Shown here: piece by piece, positions 1 through 5,697 of the stretch
How the letters are laid out: every line of letters begins with the position of its first letter
Position numbering within the stretch: position 1 is the first letter of the stretch
Source: JBNJEM01 sp051745935
GTDB lineage: Bacteria; Planctomycetota; Planctomycetia; Pirellulales; Pirellulaceae
Length of the DNA stretch: 8,279 nt
Assembly (NCBI GenBank): GCA_051745935.1
Contig: JBNJEM010000343.1
Span: 1 to 8,279 of the forward strand
Direction: 5' to 3'
Position numbers and translations under genes: made by a program
Notes under the pieces: model-generated
What the model was told of the DNA's origin: nothing
Seen by the model: the letters and a program-made list of their open reading frames with translations, nothing else
Databases searched by the model: none

Positions 1-621
1 TTTCTGGCGATTGAGCAATGGAACGGCCAACAGGCTCCGGGGAAAGCACGCGGTTGGTTGCGTGTCAATATGCCGACGTCCCTGCGGGGCAAACGGGGGG
101 CCCGCATGCCGGCGGCCAACGTGCTGGGGTACGCGCTGGTTACGCATCACGGCGACGAATGTGACGACCCGGCACGGTTGTTGACCGAACTCGCCGCCGA
201 AACCGATGCCATTCGCAAATGGAGTTTGGGGGCCTTGTTTATCGAGGCCATTCGAACCGTGGACCGGGTGCCCGGCCTGTTGCGCGTCGCGTCTCGTCTC
301 AGCCGCCGCTTTTCCACTGTTGTGTTGTCAAATCTTGGAGATCCGGTCCGCCGCTTTCGTGCCCGCTTACCACGTTGCGGCAAGGAGCTTCAAGCCGGCA
401 ACTTGACCCTGAAGAGTATCTCCGGCGCCCCGCCCATCCGGCCTGGCACTCGCGCCGCCTTGGCCCTGTTCAGCTACGGTGACCGGCTCACGATCGGCCT
501 CAACGTGGATCCCCGGTGGCTGGACGAGGCAGCAGCTCGCGAATTCCTCGATGTATACAAACAGCAACTGCAGCGCTCCGTGGAGCGAGCTGGAGCGGTA
601 GAGCCGACTGAGATCCCATGA
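1..621 (+). CDS. Condensation/acyltransferase-fold protein, C-terminal part (5' end outside window)
   Basis: The reading frame is open from base 1 to the TGA at 619-621, giving 206 visible residues; the true start lies upstream. The fragment looks like the C-terminal half of the chloramphenicol-acetyltransferase/condensation superfamily (alcohol acyltransferase, WS/DGAT or condensation-domain type). What points there is the RVNMPTSLRG stretch followed by MPAANVLGY (visible residues 21-44), a VVLSNLG turn (107-113), and a closing strand pattern around APPIRPGTRAALALFSYGDRL (143-163, split here as APPIRPGTRA and ALALFSYGDRL) then GLNVDPRWL and a terminal helix. The catalytic HHxxxDG motif would lie in the missing N-terminal half, so activity cannot be judged. 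Such enzymes join acyl groups to alcohols, amines or carrier-bound units. The stop overlaps the start of the RND transporter by four bases, so the two are probably translated together and act on the same acylated product (inference). Family call moderately sure; substrate unknown. Confidence 0.7.
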   Translation, partial: FLAIEQWNGQQAPGKARGWLRVNMPTSLRGKRGARMPAANVLGYALVTHHGDECDDPARLLTELAAETDAIRKWSLGALFIEAIRTVDRVPGLLRVASRLSRRFSTVVLSNLGDPVRRFRARLPRCGKELQAGNLTLKSISGAPPIRPGTRAALALFSYGDRLTIGLNVDPRWLDEAAAREFLDVYKQQLQRSVERAGAVEPTEIP

Positions 622-2960
622 GCAAGACCCCATTTCTGACACGACTGTTGTGGTTTCGCTGGGCATGGTTTCTACTGTTGCTGGTCGTGCTTCCGATCTC
701 GTTGCGAGGCGCGGTGAAGGCCTGGCAGAGCAACAGGAACGAGATTCTCGATTGGCTGCCCGACGGATTCGAGGCCACCGAGCAGCTGGCCCGCTTCGTC
801 GAGTTGTTCGGCAGCGACGAAATCCTCATGATCAGCTGGGAAGGCTGCACGCTCGATAATGGCCTTATCGGAACGTACCGCGAGCGTTTGTTGGCTCCGG
901 TCCCCACGCCAAACGGTTCCCGGCCGTTGTTTCGCGAGGTGCTGACGGGGCCGGCGGTGGAGGAGTTTTTCCAATCTCCTCCGCTCTCCCTGAGCCGGGC
1001 CGAAGCGCATGAACGAATGGCCGGATGGATCGTCTCGGCTGATGGTCGCGACACGTGCCTGATCGCCCTGGTTTCGGCAGCTGGCGCCGCGAATCGGCAT
1101 GCCGCCGTGGGGCATGTATTCGATACGGCTCAAGACATGGAGGGGTTGTCGCCGGAAAGGCTCCATGTTGCCGGCCCCACAATTGAAGGCGTCAGCATCG
1201 ACCAGGCCAGCCAGGCTTATTTACTGGAACTGAATCTGGCCTCCTATGCCGTCTGCGTGCTCATCATGGTGGTCTGTCTCCGCAGCGTTCGCGCCGCCGC
1301 CGTGGTTTTTTTGCTCGCGCTGTTCAACCAACAACTGAGCATGGCATTGATCCACTACACCGGCTCGCACATGGACTCGATTCTGCTGCTGACCGCGAAT
1401 CTCACCTTTGTGCTGACGATTTCGATCGGCATTCACCTCGTGAACTACTATCGGGATGCTTTGGGAAGCGGTGACGCGCGGGATGCGGTGCGGCGGGCCT
1501 GCCATGTGGCGTGGAAGCCGACCGTGCTGGCCACCGTGACCACCGCCCTGGGCTTGATTTCATTGACGGTGAGCGAGGTGAAACCGATCAAGAAGTTTGG
1601 TGCGTACTCGGCGGTCGCGATCTCGCTGGGAATGCTGATCACGCTGCTGTATATCGCATTGCATTTTGACACGTGGCCATTGAAAAAATGGCGGCTGCGC
1701 GGCAAGTTCGTCGGTAGCGGCGCGGGGGACGTGTTCGAGAAATGGGTACGATTACTGGGCTTCGGGAAATGGCCCATCATCCTCGCGGCGCTCGCGGTAA
1801 TCGGCGTCGGCGCCTGGGGGGTCAAGGAGCTGCGCACCTCCGTGGGATTGGATCAGCTGCTTCCTCCTCAGTCGCGAGTGATCCAGGATTATCAGTGGTT
1901 GGAGAACCGTATTGGACCACTCGTCCCGGTGGAAATTCTCTTGGCGATGCCGGAGGCTGATGAGCGGGAGATCATGCGCCAGTTTCGGACGGTGCGGCAG
2001 GTACACCGCGATCTGGCGAAACTGGATCCCGACTACGCCGTCATTTCGGCCGTGACATTCGCGCCGGATCCTCCCCCGCGTCGAGGTGGATTCCGGCAGG
2101 TCGCGGCGGCTGCGGTGTTCCGCCGCAAGTTGATGGAAAGCTGGGATCATCTCAGCGAACTGGGATACGTCAAGTCCGATTCCGCGAATCACTATTGGCG
2201 CATCACGGTGAGGACGCGATCGACGCAACGGAGCCAGTATGGCACGCTGTTGAATCGGCTCCAAGCCACGGTCGATTCCGCCGTGCAGGGCGAAGACAAA
2301 GTCACTCCCAATGAAATGTTTGTCTGCGGTGGCGTGCCGTTGATCTTTCAAACCCAAGAACAGCTGCTGCGTGACTTGATCCACAGCTTCGTGCTCGCCT
2401 TCATGCTGGTGGGCCTGACGTTGATGTTGCTGTTTCGCAGCATTGCCTGCGGCGCGATTTGCATGATCCCCAACCTGCTGCCCAGCCTCGCGGTGTTCGG
2501 TTTGATGGGATGGCTGGATAATCCCGTCGAAATCGGATCGATCCTGACAGCCAGCGCGGCATTGGGCGTGGCGGTCGACGACTCACTCCACTTCATAACC
2601 TGGTTTCGAAGAAGCATAGCCGAAGGGCGTCCGCTTTCCCAGGCGGTGGCGTACGCGTATCGGCGCTGTGGCCTGGCCATGTTCCAGACAACCCTGATTT
2701 GCGGATTCGGCCTGCTCGTGTTTTCACTCAGTCCGTTCGCGCCCATCGCTCGCTTTGGTTGGTTCATGTTCGCTCTCCTCATGACCGCTTTGTTGGCGGA
2801 TCTGGTCATTCTGCCCGCCATCCTGCTGAGTCCGTTGGGCCGTCCATTCCAGCCGGGTTCGAAGGCAGCCTTGACCCCATCCAACCGGGCGGAGACGTCT
2901 GGAGCGGAAAACAGTGAAACGAGTAGCCGCGACCCGTTTGAGGAGACGCCAACGCCATGA
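618..2960 (+). CDS. MMPL-family RND transporter (12 TM, lipid-type exporter)
   Basis: A 780-residue inner-membrane transporter of the RND superfamily, MMPL/COG1033-like exporter branch. The topology is typical: TM1 at about 12-30, a periplasmic loop at 31-205, TM2-TM6 at about 206-349, TM7 at 383-402, a second loop at 403-585, and TM8-TM12 at about 586-738. A hydrophilic Ser/Glu-rich tail occupies 739-780. The C-terminal half carries the family motif GVAVDDSLHF (650-659) in TM10; D654 and D655 are the expected proton-relay acids. The matching place in TM4 reads TISIGIHLVNYY (267-278) and has no acid. Members of this branch move lipids, hopanoid-like molecules or acylated metabolites using the proton gradient. 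The ATG at 618 overlaps the upstream stop (ATGA); only a weak GAG lies upstream, which fits translational coupling. The end overlaps the next gene the same way. Family call firm; cargo unknown, probably the product of the upstream acyltransferase. Confidence 0.93.
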   Translation: MSKTPFLTRLLWFRWAWFLLLLVVLPISLRGAVKAWQSNRNEILDWLPDGFEATEQLARFVELFGSDEILMISWEGCTLDNGLIGTYRERLLAPVPTPNGSRPLFREVLTGPAVEEFFQSPPLSLSRAEAHERMAGWIVSADGRDTCLIALVSAAGAANRHAAVGHVFDTAQDMEGLSPERLHVAGPTIEGVSIDQASQAYLLELNLASYAVCVLIMVVCLRSVRAAAVVFLLALFNQQLSMALIHYTGSHMDSILLLTANLTFVLTISIGIHLVNYYRDALGSGDARDAVRRACHVAWKPTVLATVTTALGLISLTVSEVKPIKKFGAYSAVAISLGMLITLLYIALHFDTWPLKKWRLRGKFVGSGAGDVFEKWVRLLGFGKWPIILAALAVIGVGAWGVKELRTSVGLDQLLPPQSRVIQDYQWLENRIGPLVPVEILLAMPEADEREIMRQFRTVRQVHRDLAKLDPDYAVISAVTFAPDPPPRRGGFRQVAAAAVFRRKLMESWDHLSELGYVKSDSANHYWRITVRTRSTQRSQYGTLLNRLQATVDSAVQGEDKVTPNEMFVCGGVPLIFQTQEQLLRDLIHSFVLAFMLVGLTLMLLFRSIACGAICMIPNLLPSLAVFGLMGWLDNPVEIGSILTASAALGVAVDDSLHFITWFRRSIAEGRPLSQAVAYAYRRCGLAMFQTTLICGFGLLVFSLSPFAPIARFGWFMFALLMTALLADLVILPAILLSPLGRPFQPGSKAALTPSNRAETSGAENSETSSRDPFEETPTP

Positions 2961-3469
2961 CGAAAAATGCCGCCGCGTCCCCGCCCGCCCGCTCACTGCG
3001 TGAGTACGCGTGGAGAGTGCTCGCCCCGCGCGAGTTCGCCATCAACGTGTTGATCAACGGCCTCATCGCCTGGTGGGTTTATAGCCATGCGGACCGCGTG
3101 ACGCTGCTGGGATGGTCTTCCGTGCTGGTCATGTGTGGGCCGATCAGTTTTATCCTGCCCACGCTGACCACCTTCTTTGGGCGTATGAACGGAGTCGTTG
3201 CTCGAGGACGACGAAAGGCGGGGCTCCCCTGGCCGGAAAACGGGCGCTGGCAGGCAATGGCCTGGGTGGCTGGGCTGGGCAACAGTGCAATCGTAGGGCC
3301 GGCCGCGGTGATGATCCTGCTGCTGCTCGACTACATCCTTCCGGGACTGACGCTGGCGAAATGGACCGCGATCGCGCTCGTCGCCTGCTACAGCGGCTTG
3401 CTCGGATTCGTGCTGCACGGACGAGCCGTATTGCAGGTGGAGCGATTGCATGCCCAAGGGCTTCGATGA
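2957..3469 (+). CDS. Small four-TM inner-membrane protein of unknown function
   Basis: A 170-residue protein that I do not recognise as a named family. A basic N-terminus (about residues 1-25) precedes four hydrophobic segments at about 26-43, 49-73, 108-130 and 134-155. A cytoplasm-like basic stretch with RGRRKAG (83-89) lies between TM2 and TM3, and the tail from 156 is polar. No catalytic motif is visible. The ATG at 2957 is supported by GAGGAG at 2940-2945 (11-base spacer) and by the 4-base overlap with the transporter stop. Its position at the end of the acyltransferase-RND operon suggests an accessory membrane subunit or a membrane enzyme acting on the same lipid-like product; this is inference from context only. 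Confidence 0.85.
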   Translation: MTKNAAASPPARSLREYAWRVLAPREFAINVLINGLIAWWVYSHADRVTLLGWSSVLVMCGPISFILPTLTTFFGRMNGVVARGRRKAGLPWPENGRWQAMAWVAGLGNSAIVGPAAVMILLLLDYILPGLTLAKWTAIALVACYSGLLGFVLHGRAVLQVERLHAQGLR

Positions 3470-3484
3470 GGAGCAAACCCCGTT

Positions 3485-3598
3485 ATGAAAGGGTCGGAAC
3501 TGGTCCAGGAATATTACAGCCTGTCACAAAACCGAGCTCTCGCTTCCAAAACCGCTTGGATTACGGGACATCGGCATGGTTTTGTCATGGGTTCTTAG
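3485..3598 (+). CDS. Short 37-codon ORF, possibly the remnant 5' end of a disrupted gene
   Basis: ATG at 3485 opens a 37-residue frame (starts MKGSELVQEYYSL, ends GFVMGS) closed by TAG at 3596-3598. It begins 15 bases after the stop of the four-TM gene. It is preceded by GAGGAG at 3468-3473 with an 11-base spacer, exactly the arrangement used by the four-TM gene itself. The peptide has an amphipathic, protein-like start and no membrane segment. The stop lies within the first bases of the inverted-repeat element at 3594-3762. One reading is therefore that a fourth operon gene was cut short by insertion of that element. The alternatives are a genuine small protein or chance. I recognise no family and see no convincing continuation downstream. 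Confidence 0.35.
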   Translation: MKGSELVQEYYSLSQNRALASKTAWITGHRHGFVMGS

Positions 3599-3762
3599 GA
3601 ACGGCTCAGGAATAACTGCGGCGTTTTTCGGAGGGTGGCACTGGCTGAGCGAGCGGCAAGACGCGTTCCTTCTCCAAAAAACGGGGATCGCGAGCGGAGC
3701 CAGTGTGCCGGACGATTCGGAGGCACGTTGAATTGCGAAGTTATTCTTGAGCGAGCCCTTAG
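3594..3762. repeat. 169-bp imperfect inverted-repeat element with nested palindromes (MITE-like or structured RNA)
   Basis: The outer arms are GCTCAGGAATAACTGCG (3604-3620) and CGAAGTTATTCTTGAGC (3736-3752). They pair over 17 positions with one mismatch and one G-U. Beyond a 4x4 internal loop the pairing resumes as CTTAGG (3594-3599) against CCTTAG (3757-3762) with one mismatch. Nested inside is a perfect 8-bp inverted pair, CACTGGCT (3639-3646) and AGCCAGTG (3698-3705). Two direct repeats accompany it: TTCGGAGG at 3627-3634 and 3716-3723, and GCGAGCGG at 3649-3656 and 3690-3697. No ORF inside looks coding and no clear target-site duplication flanks it. The layout fits a non-autonomous palindromic element or a long structured RNA; CACTGGC-type palindromes are, from memory, common in planctomycete intergenic DNA. 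It could also act as a terminator for the upstream operon. Confidence 0.6.
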
Positions 3763-3789
3763 TATTTGAACGCGAGCCCGAAGAATGTT

Positions 3790-3821
3790 TTGTATCTGAT
3801 GGCACGAGACCGCGGTACAAT
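3790..3821 (+). promoter_or_regulatory. Possible sigma-70-type promoter for the secreted-protein gene pair
   Basis: TACAAT at 3816-3821 differs from the -10 consensus by one base. The best upstream partner, TTGTAT at 3790-3795, is 20 bases away, longer than ideal. Its position just after the inverted-repeat element and about 130 bases before the next gene makes sense for a promoter. Motif evidence alone; planctomycete promoters are poorly conserved. Confidence 0.3.
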
Positions 3822-3840
3822 GGATGCCGTGGGGGAATGC

Positions 3841-3876
3841 CGCGGAGCGGGGGCCGGGCGTCCTGCCGGTTCCGCG
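3841..3876 (+). promoter_or_regulatory. GC-rich two-tier hairpin in the putative 5' leader
   Basis: CGCGGA (3841-3846) pairs perfectly with TCCGCG (3871-3876). Inside it CCGG (3854-3857) can pair with CCGG (3866-3869) around an 8-base loop. The structure lies between the possible promoter and the start of the 570-residue secreted protein, so it would be in the transcript leader. It could modulate translation or stability; no known riboswitch class is recognised. Confidence 0.3.
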
Positions 3877-3878
3877 TG

Positions 3879-3918
3879 AAGGAGGGTGAGTGACACGATG
3901 ATTCATGCTCGCCCGTAA
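3879..3918 (+). other. Perfect Shine-Dalgarno followed by a six-codon leader ORF
   Basis: AAGGAGG at 3879-3885 is a full-strength ribosome-binding sequence but no long gene starts at a normal distance. ATG at 3898 (12-base spacer) opens a six-codon ORF, MIHARP, that stops at TAA 3916-3918. A GTG at 3890 opens an even shorter frame (three codons) whose TGA overlaps that ATG. Either could be a leader peptide for the downstream gene, whose own ribosome site begins 18 bases after this stop. Chance cannot be excluded. Confidence 0.2.
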
Positions 3919-3936
3919 ACTGTTCACTAATAAAGA

Positions 3937-3943
3937 GGGGAGG
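3937..3943 (+). promoter_or_regulatory. Ribosome-binding site that decides the start of the 570-residue protein
   Basis: GGGGAGG lies 7 bases before the TTG at 3951 and 13 bases before the ATG at 3957, two codons further on. Spacing favours the TTG start; codon type favours the ATG. Either gives a complete signal peptide. Confidence 0.55.
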
Positions 3944-3950
3944 CAGCTTC

Positions 3951-5663
3951 TTGAAAATGCGTCCATTGTTGACTATTCACCTCGTGACTTGTGTACTCGT
4001 GCTGGCGCGGTTGCAGACCGTCGCCGCCGCGTCTCCCCCCAAGGAAACCGCCTTGGTGGGATTGCTGCCCGAAAAGGTGGTCGAAATGGCTTTGGTGCCC
4101 CGTTTTTCCGAGGCATGGGAGACGGAGGCAGCGGCCGAGGTCCGCGCGACTGCCGCGGCGACGCCCAGTGATTCCGGCGTCGCGGCGCACGCGGAGGATT
4201 TTCGCGAACGTTTTGGCCTGGATCCCGCGCGTTTGGCCGAAACCCATCCATCGCTTGTGTTGCGAGCCAGGATTGCGGTGCCGGATCAGCCTCTCCAAGG
4301 CGTGATGATTGGTCGCATGACCGACCGCGATTCCGCCGAGCGTCTGCTGGCGGCAACCCGCGGCGCCCTCGAAGAGAGAGGGGCAAACGCCACGCCGTTG
4401 GACTTGGCCGGAATCACTGGAACGAAATATACGTGGCCCGACCGTTCGGAAGCGGTCCGCGCGATTATTCATGCGACGGTCAATGATCTAGTCATCTGCG
4501 CGACGGATGCTTCACTGGCAGCCGCGTTGGTCGAGAACGCGACGAAGGGAGCGGAAGAGGAGGGGGGACAACTTGTGGGATGGGACTTCATCACGTCTCA
4601 TATCACGCTCCCCTGCTCGCGACAACAGCCCAGTCTTCTATGGTATAGCGATCCGGCGGGGATCGTGGAAGCAAGCAACCGGGAGGACGGGGAGCGGTAC
4701 GCGTGGATGGAGCGGCATGGTCTTACGGGGATTCAAGCCGTCGGTGGCCTGGTCACCGTCAAGCCGGAGGGGGGGTTGTTGGCCCAGACCGTGATCGCCG
4801 CGCCGGAGCCGCGGCAAAGCAGTTTGCGAATGTTGCGGTTAATCGCGGCCACGGAGTTGGATGCGCCGGATTGGCTTTGTCAAAACTACGACGAATTGGT
4901 GTTGCTGCACGGTGATGTTCCCGAGGCGTTTGAGCATATCGGAAAGACGTTCGACGAATTATACGCGGACGGGATCGCCGGTACTTACGAAGCGATCCTG
5001 CAAGACTTGGGGGACGAAGCCGGTCTCGACATCGATCTGAAAAGCGCGCTGTACCACTATCTAGGACCGCAGGTCCTGCTGTTACGCCATGAGGCGGACG
5101 AGCAAGCAGACGGTGGCAAGGGCCCCGTGACTTACGCTTTTCAGACATCACGCCCCGCGCAGGTCGCTCAGGCGGTTCGGACGCTGCTGGCCGACGATCC
5201 GGAAGTTCGATCCGTATCGGTACCCGACTGCCAATATCCCCTCTGGGTCATCTCCGGCGGCCCGGGGCAACCAGACTCGGCGGCCATCGTGACGCGAGGC
5301 TATCTCGTGTACGCCGCCGACGTGGCCACGTTGCGCCAAGCACTGGCCGTTGAGCCGGGCGAGGGAAGGGGACTTTCCACTCGAGCGACGGAGTTTCAGC
5401 AAGGCGTGCCCTCGCTGGCGGAACGTCAACCCTGCCTGCTCTGGGCTCGTGACGGAAAGCAAGGCGACAGTACGAAAACAGCCGCCAAAAAATCAAGCAT
5501 CACTCGCGTGTTTCTCTCCGGAACCGGGCCCCCGCCACCTGACGAGTCTGCTGGGGGCGGTGATTTCAGCGATCTCGTCTCGCGGTTCCTCCCCTTGCTC
5601 CAAGAGTTCTCGCTAGGATTAGGGTTTGTGGAAGAGGATGGCTGGAGCCTGTTGACCAGATGA
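3951..5663 (+). CDS. Secreted DUF3352-like protein of unknown function
   Basis: A 570-residue exported protein. The N-terminus has a basic start, a hydrophobic core at about 5-24 and a VAAASPP cleavage region, so signal peptidase I probably cuts after residue 26 or 27. The mature part is acidic and soluble with no further TM segment. Alternating strand/helix stretches include LVGLLPEKVVEMALVPRF (35-52), a substrate-free looking middle region, and GLDIDLKSALYHYLGPQV (358-375). That last pattern, 'Leu-Asp-x-Asp-Leu ... Leu-Gly-Pro-x-Val', is what I associate with DUF3352-type secreted proteins of planctomycetes and relatives. The end is VEEDGWSLLTR. No catalytic motif is visible. The start is the TTG at 3951 or the ATG at 3957, decided only by the site at 3937-3943. 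The next exported-protein gene begins 34 bases after the stop with no terminator between, so the two are likely co-transcribed. Family call tentative; role unknown. Confidence 0.88.
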   Translation: MKMRPLLTIHLVTCVLVLARLQTVAAASPPKETALVGLLPEKVVEMALVPRFSEAWETEAAAEVRATAAATPSDSGVAAHAEDFRERFGLDPARLAETHPSLVLRARIAVPDQPLQGVMIGRMTDRDSAERLLAATRGALEERGANATPLDLAGITGTKYTWPDRSEAVRAIIHATVNDLVICATDASLAAALVENATKGAEEEGGQLVGWDFITSHITLPCSRQQPSLLWYSDPAGIVEASNREDGERYAWMERHGLTGIQAVGGLVTVKPEGGLLAQTVIAAPEPRQSSLRMLRLIAATELDAPDWLCQNYDELVLLHGDVPEAFEHIGKTFDELYADGIAGTYEAILQDLGDEAGLDIDLKSALYHYLGPQVLLLRHEADEQADGGKGPVTYAFQTSRPAQVAQAVRTLLADDPEVRSVSVPDCQYPLWVISGGPGQPDSAAIVTRGYLVYAADVATLRQALAVEPGEGRGLSTRATEFQQGVPSLAERQPCLLWARDGKQGDSTKTAAKKSSITRVFLSGTGPPPPDESAGGGDFSDLVSRFLPLLQEFSLGLGFVEEDGWSLLTR

Positions 5664-5684
5664 CAAAATGACAAGATGACAGAA
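5661..5684 (+). repeat. Three tandem 8-base repeats spanning the stop codon
   Basis: TGACAAAA, TGACAAGA and TGACAGAA follow each other without gaps. The first TGA is the stop codon of the 570-residue protein, and the array fills most of the 34-base gap to the next gene. Units differ by one or two bases. Similar short TGAC-type runs occur, as I recall, between planctomycete genes; the function is unknown. Confidence 0.6.
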
Positions 5685-5697
5685 CAGAGAAAGAGTC

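Noticed and set aside
3524..3966. Two overlapping minus-strand frames across the inverted-repeat element
   Set aside because: They run through palindromic DNA and the leader, have low-complexity composition and no ribosome site; open frames are expected by chance in GC-rich DNA.
3905..4171. 88-codon frame beginning between the leader ORF and the secreted-protein start
   Set aside because: Most of it is the wrong frame of the 570-residue gene, with an Arg/Gly-rich shadow composition; the strong upstream ribosome site is 19 bases away, too far.
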